NCBI GenBank assembly: GCA_015057165.1
Contig: SVEY01000011.1
Coordinates: forward strand, 20,675-84,674
Length of the DNA: 64,000 bases
Reading direction: 5' to 3'
DNA from: Lachnospiraceae bacterium
GTDB taxonomy: Bacteria; Bacillota; Clostridia; Lachnospirales; Lachnospiraceae
In this document: positions 17,286-28,100 of the stretch, in pieces
How positions within the stretch are numbered: position 1 is the first letter of the stretch
Layout of the letters: each line of letters opens with the position of its first letter
Made by a program: the position numbers and the translations under genes
Notes under the pieces: generated by a model
What the model was told of the DNA's origin: nothing
Database searches by the model: none
The model's input: the letters and a program-made list of their open reading frames with translations, nothing else

Positions 17286-18284
17286 ATGGATAAATACAAG
17301 ATTAAAAGAAGTAATGGTGTTAATAAAATTGTATACAGAACAAGAAATGAGATTCAACTGAATCAAGAAGTTATTAGTCAAGTTAGAAGCGGTGTAGTAT
17401 CTAGTTTGCTTCCTGTCATTGAAGCAAACTCTAGAGAAGTGGTTTATGGGGCAGGAGACCTTATTACACTTAGAAACTATCTTAAGAAAAATGTGTCTAT
17501 TGACATTATGTATTCTATTATTTCACAAACTATAGATACGCTTAATAAATTGTCTAATGAGAGAATGTCTAATACTAGGCTTGTCCTTGATGCGGATTAT
17601 GTATTTGTAAATGAAGAAGATGGAAGATTGTTTTTTATATATGAACCCTATATATCTAATAGAGAAATGATTGTATACATTAATTTCTGGATTAACATTA
17701 TTGATACAACAAAGATTAAAGATGTGGATGTAAGAGAACAATGTCTACAATTAAAACAATATATAGAAGAGTCTAAGAATAAGTCGCTTGATGAGATATA
17801 TGCATATGTAAATAAGACAGTTAGTTTCAATAATCCATCGACAACAGGTAATCTAATGGTTAAAGCTACTAATCTTCGTGAAGTAGAACAGATGAATCAA
17901 TCCTTTGATGAAGAGCCAGAAACAGGTCTTTTGGTTCAGAGTAAGCCAGAACCTTTAACACAAAAACCAAAACCAATAATAGCGCGTGAAAAAAGGGCTT
18001 TTATTATAAGAGAAAACAATAATGATAAGGTTGAAGTAATAACTAATGTGTTTTCAGTAGGAAAGTCAGCATCATGTAATTATACAATAAGCGGTAATCC
18101 AACAATATCTAGAAATCATGTGATTATAAGTAAGAAATTAGGTGAGTTTTATCTTGTAGATGAGAAGTCAACGAATGGTACATTTATTAATGGAGAAAAG
18201 GTTGAGAAGAATAGAGAATACTGTCTTAAGAATGGTGATAGGTTAAGGCTTTCTAATGAGTATTTTGATGTGGAAATAGTATAG
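17286..18284 (+). CDS. DUF6382-like domain plus C-terminal FHA domain protein
   Basis: A 332-residue cytoplasmic protein. Residues 1-~185 resemble DUF6382, a kinase-like lobe that I infer to be related to the EssB/YukC pseudokinase domain of T7SSb. A Pro-rich linker follows and contains EPETGLL with T213, echoing the TELL repeats of the neighbour. The C-terminus (~238-332) is a canonical FHA domain with ISRNH and STNGTFING. FHA domains bind phosphothreonine, so it probably reads the product of the kinase two genes upstream. Confidence 0.85.
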   Translation: MDKYKIKRSNGVNKIVYRTRNEIQLNQEVISQVRSGVVSSLLPVIEANSREVVYGAGDLITLRNYLKKNVSIDIMYSIISQTIDTLNKLSNERMSNTRLVLDADYVFVNEEDGRLFFIYEPYISNREMIVYINFWINIIDTTKIKDVDVREQCLQLKQYIEESKNKSLDEIYAYVNKTVSFNNPSTTGNLMVKATNLREVEQMNQSFDEEPETGLLVQSKPEPLTQKPKPIIAREKRAFIIRENNNDKVEVITNVFSVGKSASCNYTISGNPTISRNHVIISKKLGEFYLVDEKSTNGTFINGEKVEKNREYCLKNGDRLRLSNEYFDVEIV

Positions 18285-18299
18285 AGGGGGTATGAAGGT

Positions 18300-18545
18300 A
18301 TGGAAGAAAAAATAACCATTGTTTTTGTTGATAGAAATAATAATTCTACCGATTTTGAGACACCTATTGATATAACACTAAGAGATTTGATAGAAGCAAT
18401 AGACAATGTATTACACATTGGACTTGATGCAGATGATATTACTGAGAAAGAAATGGTTATAGAGAATCCAATTCGACTCATTAAACTTAATAAGACATTA
18501 GAAGAATTGGGTTTTAGACAAGGCACAACCATTTATCTCAAATAG
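18300..18545 (+). CDS. esaB: EsaB/YukD-like ubiquitin-fold protein
   Basis: An 81-residue protein with the beta-grasp pattern of YukD/EsaB: strand KITIVFVDR, a helix DLIEAIDNVLHI, and a C-terminal GTTIYL strand after LEELGFRQ. EsaB-like proteins are conserved, essential cytosolic components of the type VIIb secretion system. Position immediately before essC supports the call. Confidence 0.85.
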   Translation: MEEKITIVFVDRNNNSTDFETPIDITLRDLIEAIDNVLHIGLDADDITEKEMVIENPIRLIKLNKTLEELGFRQGTTIYLK

Positions 18546-18570
18546 ATTTGTATTAGTAGAGGGGGAAAAG

Positions 18571-21500
18571 ATGAAGTATCAATACAAGATTATAGTTGGT
18601 AATAAAAGAAATAAAGCGGAGTTTATTCTGAAAAAAGAAATGAACGAAGCGACTCTTGGTACTATATCTGGATGCGATTTTAGATTGCCAAGAGAAGTCT
18701 ATGATATGGATTTTCAGATAAGATTCATATACGATAATGACAAATGGAATCTTCAGTGTAGTAATGATGATTTGTATGCTATAAAGAACAACAATAAAGT
18801 ATTAACAGCAGAATTAACATCAAGTGATAGCGTAGAAATATATAAAGTCTTGAATGATGAATTCTTTCTAGGAATAAAGTTTGTGGTTGATATTGATTCT
18901 AGAATCTCTTCATTTGATTATTTTCTAAGACTAGGAAGTGATAGAGAGATAATAATAGGAGATATTGATTCTGCTGATCTAAGACTTACAAGTGAGTTTG
19001 CTGATAGAGATAATCTTGTGCTAAGGTGGCTTGATGGTAACCTTACTGTAAAATCATTTATATCTAATCTTGATATATATATTAATGGTGAGAAAGCAAA
19101 AAATGGCGCAGTTATTGAGAATAAGACTTTCTTTAATCTAGCAGATCAGTGGTTCTATTATGATAGCCATAAGATTTATTTTGATACAACTTGTATTGAG
19201 GTGCAGACAGGTGATGTTAATCCTGTTATAAAGAATAATGATTTTAATTATCCTCTATTTATTAGAAATACAAGACAGAAGATTAAAGAGAATAACGAGA
19301 AAATTGCAGTATTAGATCCTCCTGCAAAACCTAATAAACCAACAACTAATATTGTAACCTCACTACTTCCAGCTATTGCTATGCTTGGACTTACATTTGT
19401 ACTTCGTGGTGTAATGGGGTCAAGTGGATCTTTTGCTATATTTGCAGTTCTTTCTATGGGAGTTGGTGTACTTACTTCTGTAGCAAGTCTTGTTACATCT
19501 AAGAGAGATTACAGGAAAGAATGTAAGAAGAGAAAAGAAGACTATTCAATGTATTCTAGACGTAAGGAAGAAGAGATTATTGAATGTCGTAATGAAGAAC
19601 TAGAGAATCTGAGAGAAACATATTATAGCATTGAAGAAGATGTTAAGCACTTTAAAGATTTTGATAGTAGACTGTTCGATAGAATACCTGAGGATGATGA
19701 TTTCCTAGATGTCTATCTTGGAATAGGAAAAATTGTATCAAAGAGACAGGTTGATTATAAGCATCAAGAGACAATGGATGTTGAGGATAATATAACTCAG
19801 ATACCAATGAATCTTGCTAATCAATATAAATATATAGAGAAGGCACCTATAGTGTTGAAGCTAAGAGAAGCTAATGTGGTAGGTGTTGTTGGAGATGATG
19901 CATATAATAATATATTAATTGAGAATATCATTGTTGATCTTATGGCAAGACAATACTATGGTGATATAGATATTTACTTCTTGATGGATGAAGAAGACGA
20001 AGATAAATTCAGTTGGATTAGACTACTTCCTTATTTCAATAATGAAGAAGGAATAAGAACTATTGTTGATGATAATGATAGTAAGAATTTTATATTTGAA
20101 TACTTATATAAGCAATTATCATATCGTGAATCAGAGAATGTGGGTGGAAAGCATAATGTAATCCTTGTTAAGAAAGAGCATGGTATTAAGAGCCATCCTA
20201 TTTCTCGATTTATTGAGAATGCTTCTAAACTTAATACATCCTTTATATTCTTTGAAGAGAAAGAGGAACTATTACCACTTTACTGTTCATATATTATTAA
20301 GCTTAACTCTAATGAAGATGGAGTGATATATAGTACAGAAGATAAGATTAATAAGAGTGCCTTCAGATTCCAACAAATTAATAGTGTTGCTAAGAAAATG
20401 TTAATGGACAGAGTAACGCCTGTCACTATTGAAGACATAAGCTTAGATAGTTCTCTTAGAAAGAGTATTACATTATTCGAATTACTTAATATTTATGAAG
20501 CAAAGGATCTAAATGTTGGTGATGTCTGGAGAGATTCGAAGATATATGAATCAATGGCAGTTCCAATTGGAATAAATGTAAAAGACGAAATAGTGTATCT
20601 GAACCTTCATGAGAAATTTGATGGGCCTCATGGACTTGTTGCGGGAACAACAGGTTCTGGTAAGTCTGAGCTTCTACAATCTTATATTCTGGGGGCAGCT
20701 GCACGTTTTAAACCTACAGAGATAGGATTTCTTGTTATTGACTTCAAGGGTGGTGGTATGGTTAATCAGTTTAAGGATTTGCCACACCTACTAGGTGCTA
20801 TAACCAACATAGATGGAAAGGCAATTGATAGATCCCTTAAATCAATTAAGGCAGAACTTCTTAAGAGACAGGAATTTTTTGCAGCGGCCGGAGTTAATAA
20901 TATTGATAAATATATTAAGTTATATAGAGATGGTAAGGTCTCTGAGGCTCTTCCACATCTTATTATAATTGTTGATGAGTTTGCTGAACTTAAGGCAGAG
21001 CAACCCGAGTTTATGAAAGAGCTTATATCTGCTGCAAGAATTGGTAGATCTCTTGGAGTGCATCTGATTCTTGCAACTCAGAAACCATCTGGTCAGGTAG
21101 ATGATCAGATCTGGTCTAACTCTAGATTCAAGATATGTCTCAAGGTTCAGACTAAGGAAGATAGTAATGAGGTCTTAAAATCACCCCTTGCGGCAGAGAT
21201 TAAGGAGCCTGGTCGAGCATATATACAGGTTGGTAATAATGAGATATTCGAGTTGTTCCAATCAGGATTTTCTGGTGCTCCAGAGAAAGTCGATGTTAAT
21301 AAGAAGAATTATTCTATTGCGAAGGTTGAATTTAATGGTAAGAAGACAATATACAAGTCTTCTGAAAAAGATAACAGCAAGAATAACAAGACACAATTAG
21401 AAGCTGTAGTTGACTATATTAATAATTATTGTAAGGAAAATGGTGTTGATACTGTTGGAGAAATATGTATGCCGCCACTTCCTGAAACTGTAGTATGCGA

Positions 21501-23070
21501 TGATATTACAATTGGCAAGACGAATGAAATGCTTTGTCCAATTGGAATATATGATGATCCTGATAGACAGAATCAGGATGTTGCAACAATTGATATAGCT
21601 AGTTCTAATACATTTATTGTTGGTTCATCTCAATATGGTAAGACAAATCTCCTAGCAGACATTGTTAAGAATCTTGCAAGTATATATTCTCCAAATGAGG
21701 TCAATATATATGTATTTGATTTTGCATCAATGGTACTTAAGAATCTTGAGAAATTAAACCATGTGGGAGGGGTAGTAGTACCATCTGAAGATGAGCGTGT
21801 GAAGAATCTGTTCAAATACTTGTACGAACAGGTAGAATACAGACGTAATAGATTGTTAGAGGCAGGTGTAAGTTCATTTGTCTCATATAAAGAGGCTGGA
21901 CATGATGATTTACCGCAGATTGTTATTCTAGTGGACAATCTTACAGCACTTAAGGAATTATATTTTGAACAGGAAGATGAATTGCTACCGCTTACAAGAG
22001 AAGGTCTGTCTGTCGGTATAAGTTTTGTTGTAGCAAATGCGGCAACGACAGGAGTCGGATACAGATATCTTGCTAATTTTGCTAAGAAGATTGCCCTCTT
22101 TAATAATGATAAGAGTGAGTATAGCGGACTACTTGGAAGAACCAATTTATACCCGGATGAGATACCTGGAAGAGCCCTTGTGGAAATTGATAAAGCAATA
22201 TATGAATGTCAGACATATCTTGCATTTGAAGGTGAGAAAGAGATTAATCGAGTTAGCAATATGCTTAAATTCGTTGAACTTATGGATTCAAAATACGAGG
22301 GTATGAAAGCGGTTCCTATTCCAGAGATACCAGAGCTTCTGACGGATAGATTCTTAAGTGAGGAATATGCTACTAATAATGACGGTCAGCTTGTTGTAGG
22401 CTTAGATTATGACACTGTTGCGCCAGATGTCATAGAATTTGCTAAGAATAACTGTATAAGTGTGTGTGGAAGGGAAAATTCTGGTAAGGCTAATATCATA
22501 AGATATATTGTTCGTACTATTGCAAGCGAAAGAAATGATGCCCGAATATGTGTGTTCGATAATTATAAAAAGAAATTAGAAGACTTGTCTTCTGATTCGC
22601 GTGTACAGTATACAATAAGCACTGCTGGTATCGTAGAGAAGATTAATGAAATACATGATGAAATCGAATATAGATACAATGCTCTTGCAAGTGAAATGGA
22701 ATATGACGAGAGTCTTAGAGTCATAGTGGTTAATAATGAAGATGCGCTTCTTACAATTAGTGAGAACAAAGACGCTTTAGAGTGTGTTAAGAAGTTATGC
22801 TCTAAATATAAGATGTTGAATGTTGTGGTTATATTTGGTAATGTACTAAACGAGCAAGCTAATTATGGCGCACCAGAAATCTATAGATTTATCAAAGATA
22901 ATGCGAATATGTTATTCTTTGATGATTTGCAGCTGTGTAAGATCTATGATTTCCCACTTTCACTTATGAGAGAAAAAGCTAAGAGATTAACACTAGGGGA
23001 TGCATACCATATAATTGGTAATGAGGTAAAACGAATTAAGACTCCGCTGGTTGGAGAAAAGAAGAATTAA
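18571..23070 (+). CDS. essC: EssC-type FtsK/SpoIIIE ATPase of the type VIIb secretion system
   Basis: A 1499-residue motor protein, typical of EssC. Two FHA-like domains occupy ~1-215, two membrane helices lie near 262-310, then three FtsK/SpoIIIE ATPase domains follow. Walker A motifs are GTTGSGKS (692-699, intact), GSSQYGKT (from ~1018) and GRENSGKA (1300-1307, Thr/Ser replaced by Ala). D1 has a Walker B-type LIIIVDEFAEL. This graded loss is normal for EssC, where D1 drives transport and D3 binds substrate tails. The GGGAAAAG ribosome binding site is clear. Confidence 0.95.
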   Translation: MKYQYKIIVGNKRNKAEFILKKEMNEATLGTISGCDFRLPREVYDMDFQIRFIYDNDKWNLQCSNDDLYAIKNNNKVLTAELTSSDSVEIYKVLNDEFFLGIKFVVDIDSRISSFDYFLRLGSDREIIIGDIDSADLRLTSEFADRDNLVLRWLDGNLTVKSFISNLDIYINGEKAKNGAVIENKTFFNLADQWFYYDSHKIYFDTTCIEVQTGDVNPVIKNNDFNYPLFIRNTRQKIKENNEKIAVLDPPAKPNKPTTNIVTSLLPAIAMLGLTFVLRGVMGSSGSFAIFAVLSMGVGVLTSVASLVTSKRDYRKECKKRKEDYSMYSRRKEEEIIECRNEELENLRETYYSIEEDVKHFKDFDSRLFDRIPEDDDFLDVYLGIGKIVSKRQVDYKHQETMDVEDNITQIPMNLANQYKYIEKAPIVLKLREANVVGVVGDDAYNNILIENIIVDLMARQYYGDIDIYFLMDEEDEDKFSWIRLLPYFNNEEGIRTIVDDNDSKNFIFEYLYKQLSYRESENVGGKHNVILVKKEHGIKSHPISRFIENASKLNTSFIFFEEKEELLPLYCSYIIKLNSNEDGVIYSTEDKINKSAFRFQQINSVAKKMLMDRVTPVTIEDISLDSSLRKSITLFELLNIYEAKDLNVGDVWRDSKIYESMAVPIGINVKDEIVYLNLHEKFDGPHGLVAGTTGSGKSELLQSYILGAAARFKPTEIGFLVIDFKGGGMVNQFKDLPHLLGAITNIDGKAIDRSLKSIKAELLKRQEFFAAAGVNNIDKYIKLYRDGKVSEALPHLIIIVDEFAELKAEQPEFMKELISAARIGRSLGVHLILATQKPSGQVDDQIWSNSRFKICLKVQTKEDSNEVLKSPLAAEIKEPGRAYIQVGNNEIFELFQSGFSGAPEKVDVNKKNYSIAKVEFNGKKTIYKSSEKDNSKNNKTQLEAVVDYINNYCKENGVDTVGEICMPPLPETVVCDDITIGKTNEMLCPIGIYDDPDRQNQDVATIDIASSNTFIVGSSQYGKTNLLADIVKNLASIYSPNEVNIYVFDFASMVLKNLEKLNHVGGVVVPSEDERVKNLFKYLYEQVEYRRNRLLEAGVSSFVSYKEAGHDDLPQIVILVDNLTALKELYFEQEDELLPLTREGLSVGISFVVANAATTGVGYRYLANFAKKIALFNNDKSEYSGLLGRTNLYPDEIPGRALVEIDKAIYECQTYLAFEGEKEINRVSNMLKFVELMDSKYEGMKAVPIPEIPELLTDRFLSEEYATNNDGQLVVGLDYDTVAPDVIEFAKNNCISVCGRENSGKANIIRYIVRTIASERNDARICVFDNYKKKLEDLSSDSRVQYTISTAGIVEKINEIHDEIEYRYNALASEMEYDESLRVIVVNNEDALLTISENKDALECVKKLCSKYKMLNVVVIFGNVLNEQANYGAPEIYRFIKDNANMLFFDDLQLCKIYDFPLSLMREKAKRLTLGDAYHIIGNEVKRIKTPLVGEKKN

Positions 23071-23110
23071 TAGTTCTTTTGAGTACAAACAATATTGGAA
23101 GGAGAATGTA

Positions 23111-23779
23111 ATGAGTGAAGAAGAAATAAATTTAATTGAACAAATATCGCCTACTATAGCAAATACTTTAAGAACTCAGGATAAGGACTCTGCTGCTTAT
23201 AAGGGAGCACTAAAAACTGTAGAATCGCCGGATTTTCAGGCGAAACTTAGTGCTGTAAAGCAATTAGATGGCAAATATGGACATACTCAAACTGAAAATG
23301 GGGCAGTGTATAATGTGGATGATATGAATATTGTTGATACAAATCACGCACTTAGTGGCGCAAATATTGCGTTAATTGTAGGCTGTGGTGTGGGTTTTGT
23401 GATAATTGTATTTGCGGTTTGCCACGTTATAATGAAAATAATAATGAAAATAGCTATGAAAAGAAAATTTGGAACAGTTTTGGTTTGTACTTGTACAATT
23501 TGTAGTGATACAAGAGAGGAACTAATTGAAAATGTTACAAAAGGCTTTATGGGTGGCGCTACAAAGTATAATAGGACAAGAAAAAAGGTTTATGCAGCAG
23601 GTTTTGGTATTGGTGGAACATACTATAAAATGTATCAAAAAAAGATATACTGTCCTAAATGTAATAAAAAAACTTGGCATGAAATAGAAAATATAAATGA
23701 TGTAATGTATGAGGGGCATCCTGCTCTAAAAGAGGCAAGGGATAAAATGTTCGAAAAGGAAATAAATAAAACAAAGTAG
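23111..23779 (+). CDS. Membrane protein with C-terminal zinc-ribbon-like cysteines, T7SS-associated
   Basis: The start is the ATG at 23111, preceded by GGAAGGAG; the frame also runs upstream into essC but lacks a site there. The 222-residue product has a helical N-terminus, one long hydrophobic segment (ANIALIVGCGVGFVIIVFAV, continuing into a basic amphipathic stretch), then a cytosolic region with CTCTIC and CPKCNKK, suggesting metal binding. No family is recognised. It sits between EssC and the WXG100 gene and may be an accessory membrane subunit replacing missing EsaA/EssA, which is inference. Confidence 0.6.
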   Translation: MSEEEINLIEQISPTIANTLRTQDKDSAAYKGALKTVESPDFQAKLSAVKQLDGKYGHTQTENGAVYNVDDMNIVDTNHALSGANIALIVGCGVGFVIIVFAVCHVIMKIIMKIAMKRKFGTVLVCTCTICSDTREELIENVTKGFMGGATKYNRTRKKVYAAGFGIGGTYYKMYQKKIYCPKCNKKTWHEIENINDVMYEGHPALKEARDKMFEKEINKTK

Positions 23780-23819
23780 GCTTAATAGTTATTAATAATG
23801 AGTGTAACTGTACTATTTG

Positions 23820-23847
23820 CGCGCTAGCATTAGCTAGCGTGTTTTTT
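23820..23847 (+). terminator. Rho-independent terminator closing the T7SS core operon
   Basis: Stem CGCTAGC-ATTA-GCTAGCG (23822-23839), extended by flanking pairs, then a T run. The same stem reappears at 31634. Confidence 0.88.
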
Positions 23848-23856
23848 GTTGAAATA

Positions 23857-23950
23857 GTTCACAAAAAATACACAAATAATTTGTTTATTGTTTACGAATG
23901 TGTACTAAAAATACATACTTGCTTGAAAATATGTATTTATAATGTATAAT
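23857..23950 (+). promoter_or_regulatory. Composite promoter of the WXG100 gene, shared with the toxin-2 operon
   Basis: TTGAAA (23923-23928) and TATAAT (23945-23950) are 16 bp apart. A block starting GTTCACAAAAAATACACAAA begins at 23857, exactly 66 bp before the -35. An inverted repeat AAATACATA...TATGTATTT overlaps the -35 region. The same 21-bp block and the same 66-bp offset occur at 34443, before the second toxin operon, implying one regulator. Confidence 0.75.
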
Positions 23951-23991
23951 AATACTCATAATGTATATATTTAACAAGGAGGGAGAAAGAT

Positions 23992-24282
23992 ATGGCTGGA
24001 CAAATTAGAATGACTCCAGATACTATGAGAACTAGGGCAAATGAGTATCGTACGGAGAGAGACAATGTGCAGAATGTAATTAGCAAGATGGATTCGCTAC
24101 TTAGTCAATTACGTGAAGAGTGGGAAGGTGCATCAGTTGAAGCGTATGATGCAAAATTCCAAGAATTAAGACCATCCTTTGTAGATGCGCAGAACTTAAT
24201 TGATGAAATAGCTCGTTCATTAGATCAGACAGCAGATACTCTTGAACAAACAGATAGAGATATTGCTAATGCATTTAAGTAA
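23992..24282 (+). CDS. WXG100-family secreted protein (EsxA-like)
   Basis: A 96-residue helical hairpin protein with the WEG turn motif (REEWEGAS, around residue 45) and length typical of WXG100 proteins. These form dimers and are secreted by, and needed for, T7SS. The gene has its own promoter and terminator, so it can be expressed far more strongly than the machine genes. A C-terminal YxxxD/E export signal is not obvious. Confidence 0.93.
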   Translation: MAGQIRMTPDTMRTRANEYRTERDNVQNVISKMDSLLSQLREEWEGASVEAYDAKFQELRPSFVDAQNLIDEIARSLDQTADTLEQTDRDIANAFK

Positions 24283-24290
24283 AATTATGT

Positions 24291-24326
24291 GACCTCATTA
24301 GACGAGTGCTAATGAGGTCTTTTTTT
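24291..24326 (+). terminator. Rho-independent terminator after the WXG100 gene
   Basis: A 10-bp stem GACCTCATTA / TAATGAGGTC with a 9-nt loop, followed by seven T residues. Confidence 0.92.
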
Positions 24327-24386
24327 GAAGTGTTAGTTGTGTGGTATTGTCATCGAAGAAGATTATATTATTTATAGGAGAATGTT

Positions 24387-24845
24387 ATGTCAAATGATTT
24401 TATGACAGAGCTTAATAATATTGGAAATCAAATTAGAGATAATAATGCAAAGATAGAAGACTGGTGTAGACAATGCGGAGAGATTCAAGGTAAGATTGAC
24501 AGGTTAAAAATTGCAAAAGATAAAATTAAATGGGTTTCTATGTCTGTATGGGGAAACAAATATTCAACTGATATGAAGGGTGGCGAGTTAGAGTATGATT
24601 CTAATTGGGTTGGAATTGGGAAGAATTATACTAGAGCTGTCTATGCAGGAGTAAGCGATGATTTGGATAGAATACTAAAACTATGTGAATTTTTAATGGC
24701 TGCTATTGATGCAAAAATACAGGAATTAAGAGAGGGGCATAGTTTATTAGAAGCTGCAGTAGGAGAAATTAGTAATTTAAATGATAAATTAGAAGAAGAT
24801 AAAAGAAAGATAAGAAAGAATGTATCAGAGACATTGAGGAAGTGA
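24387..24845 (+). CDS. DUF5082-like helical partner of toxin 1 (Lap-type targeting protein)
   Basis: A 152-residue, mostly helical soluble protein with coiled-coil ends and a central W-rich part (WVSMSVWGNKYS...NWVGIGKN). The architecture matches the DUF5082/YwqH-type proteins encoded before LXG toxins, which bind the toxin N-terminus and make it recognisable to EssC. A paralogue (shared NDGDWKGFGKN-type motif) lies at 34602 in the same position before toxin 2. The AGGAG site is about 8 bases upstream. Confidence 0.7.
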   Translation: MSNDFMTELNNIGNQIRDNNAKIEDWCRQCGEIQGKIDRLKIAKDKIKWVSMSVWGNKYSTDMKGGELEYDSNWVGIGKNYTRAVYAGVSDDLDRILKLCEFLMAAIDAKIQELREGHSLLEAAVGEISNLNDKLEEDKRKIRKNVSETLRK

Positions 24846-24850
24846 TTGCT

Positions 24851-25120
24851 ATGAGTGAAATATTATTAAATGATGCAAAATTAAAAATTGTAATTGATGA
24901 GATTAATAAATCCGGGAATGAAATGATTGATACACATACATATAATTTTAAAAATCTACATAATAAAAGCTTTTCTAGTTTTCTTATGAAGGGTGCAGAT
25001 GTTATGGATTCTGTTGACGATATTATTATTTTATATAAGCAACTTAATAGAAACATTGCTAAAGCTGTAGAACAGGCAGGTCAAGAGATGATGAATAGCG
25101 ATGGTAGTATTACTTATTAA
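24851..25120 (+). CDS. Second small helical partner of toxin 1 (WXG/Lap-like)
   Basis: I choose ATG 24851 (89 residues), about ten bases after GAGGAAG; the frame start at 24842 lacks spacing. The protein is two helices without a WXG motif, resembling the TIGR04197/DUF5344-type small proteins that precede LXG toxins. It has a counterpart at 35037 sharing the AVEQAGQ/AIKKAGQ ending and MDSxxxxYxLLNR core. It overlaps the control region of its upstream neighbour and is 37 bp from the toxin, so the three genes form an operon. Confidence 0.65.
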   Translation: MSEILLNDAKLKIVIDEINKSGNEMIDTHTYNFKNLHNKSFSSFLMKGADVMDSVDDIIILYKQLNRNIAKAVEQAGQEMMNSDGSITY

Positions 25121-25157
25121 ATGATGAAGATTTTGTATAGATTTAGGGAGAGTGTTT

Positions 25158-28100
25158 ATGGGTCGAGAAATTGGATATCTTATTAGCTATGCTGCAATAT
25201 TAGAATTCTATAATAATATAAAAAATTTTAGAGCAGATTTAAATGCAGGTTTTCAAATCAATAATAATGCATTTAATAAAGCGAAGGATCAGGATATAAT
25301 AAAAGGAACTGCCGCCGATCATATAAATTGTTTTTTGGATCAGGTTTATAATAAGTGCTTTGAAGCAATAAATAGGGCATTAGAAGAGATAGAGTATAGA
25401 GTGGCATTTTATGCATTAGGATGGTATGAAATTGATGCCCAACCTGGTGCAATTTTAAATACTGTTACTATTGATAGTTATAGAGAATATGCGGATAAAA
25501 ATGTTCGCAATGATATGGGAAATGTTCTTCATGAAATTAACACTGCGTTATTTGAGATTTCTGATATTATACCAGGTGGAGGTGTTTCTATAGATGATTA
25601 TATTGGAAATGTTGAAATAATTAATAGCGGGTTAAATAGTTATTTAAGCAAAATAGATTCATATGAGGAGCGGTCTTCGGATGAATTTAACAATGTATTT
25701 GTGTTGTTAGAGTGTGCAAAAAAGGTTATTTCTCAGTATGCAAGTATTAATGTGAGAGGATATAAATCAGGTGATATAAATAATAATCTTGATTATATTG
25801 CGATGAATGAGGCGCTAAACATTTCTAGCATGTATGTTGAAGCTAACAAAGGAAGATATATAGAGACATCTGAGACATTAAATGCGTTAGCAAAAGAGTA
25901 TTATAGCAAGAATAGTATGATTAAGGACTTTTACTTGTATGCAAGCGATTTTGGCGTTGGAAAAGCGTTTACACATTTCTTTAGTGAAGATCCTGTTGAT
26001 TTGTCAACAGGTAATTTCGTGTATCAAAAAAAGGATGTTATTGTTGAGGGTGATGTATCATTAGAATTTACTAGGTTCTATAACGCATTAATAAGCGGAA
26101 GAGCAAGTACTATTGGCAATGGATTCGTACATAATTATGACATGTCACTTAAGGCGAGTGAAGATAAGAGGTTAATTGAAGTTATAATGCCAGATGGGCA
26201 TAAGATTTTTTTTGCTTTAAATGAACAGGATGAGTATGAGAATGTTTTCTCTGATTATGAAAAGTTAGCAATTGTTGATGAGACGTATGTATTATCTATT
26301 AACGATAATTATAGATATATTTTTAATTCTACGGGATTAATAATCAGAGAAGAGGATAGTAATCACATAGGAATAGACTATACATATAGTGATAACCATC
26401 TTGAAAAGGTGTCTACTATGGATGGTGGTTACATATCTTTTGATTATAATCAGAATGGGCTTATTGAATCAATTTCTACGAGTAATGGAAGAATAGTAAG
26501 ATATGAATACAAAGATAATTATCTATTAGACGTGTTTATGCCGAATTCCAATAGGTATCATTATGTCTATTCTTCTGATGGACAGATTGAGGAAGTTCTT
26601 AATGGCGATGAAGTATCAATAGTAAAAAATGTTTACGATGATTATGGTAGGGTTACAAGGCAGGATTTTATAGATGGTTCTAATATGACATATGAATACA
26701 GTGATAATTCAGTTAAACTTACAGAACGAAATGGAGCTGTAACATCATATATTCATGACGAATTGAATCGCACAACTAAAGTTGTATATCCAGATAAGTC
26801 AACAGAGGAATTCAGATATAACGATAAGAATTTGAAAGTGAGAAGTCGTGATAGAAATGGATTTGAGACTAGATATGAGTACACAAATAGTGGGGAGTTA
26901 TTTAAAGTTGTTAATCCATTGGGGGTCTCAACAGCATTAACTTATGATAAAAATGGAAATGTTACATCCGTTGTTGAAGATGGTGTGGTAATAGAATCAG
27001 CTGAATATGATGAAAATTCAAACTTAATTAAGTCAGTAAATGGTGAAAAGGGTGAAAGAACTTTTGGTTACGATGAGAAAGGTCATGTTATTCGTATAAT
27101 AGATGAAGATAAAAACGCTACTAATATTGAATATGACGAAAGAGGTAATGTTGTTTTAGTAACGAAGCCATCTGGTGCGACCGTATCTTACGAATATGAT
27201 AAGTATAATCGCCCAGTAAAGACTATTGATGGAAATGGTAATGTTACTTCTTTTGAGTACGATATTAATGATAGGATAACAAAGGTTATTAATCCGTTAG
27301 ATGAAGAGGCGACATTTAAGTATAATTTAATGGGAAAAGTAGTATCCTTGACAGATTATGATAATAATACTATAGGAGTTACTTATAATGATTTAAATAA
27401 AGAAACAAGTATAATTGATAAGGAAGGTAATACAATACATTTTGAATATGACAAAATGTGGAATCGTAGTAAGACGATTTTTCCTTCCGGTGCTGTTATA
27501 AAAAATGTATATGATAAGAACAATAGATTATCCAAAGTTATTCTCCCAGAGGGACAGACTCAAAGTGTAACATATGATGCTAACGGTAATATTATAAGTG
27601 AAACAGATGGTGTGGGAAGTGTTACTAGATATAAGTATGATGCACTTAATAGAATCATTGGAATTACAAATGCTTTAGGAAGAGAGACAAAGTATAAGTA
27701 TGATAGAAATAATAATATAATCAAAGTAATAGATGTTGATGGAAATGAGACTTCTTATGAATATGACAAGAATAATAGAAGAATTTCTATTACTAATAAG
27801 TTAGGGGAAAAAACTTATTTTGAGTATTATCCATCTGGTAAAAGAAAGAAGATTATATATGCAGATAAAACCTATGAGGAGTTTACTTACGATAAAGGAC
27901 TTTTAATTAAAGTGAGAAATCGTAATGGTGTTATTACGTCATTAGAATATGATAACAATGAAAACATTATTTCTGAGGTGAATGCAGCCGGAGATATTAT
28001 TAAGTACGAATATAATGCGCTTAACAGGTTGATAGCGATAACTCTTCCAACAGGTGGAGTGCGTTGTTTTGAATATGATAGTGCGGGTAACATGACAGCT

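Noticed and set aside
21630..22145. 171-codon minus-strand ORF inside essC
   Set aside because: It is antisense to a conserved ATPase domain, has no ribosome binding site and has low-complexity composition.
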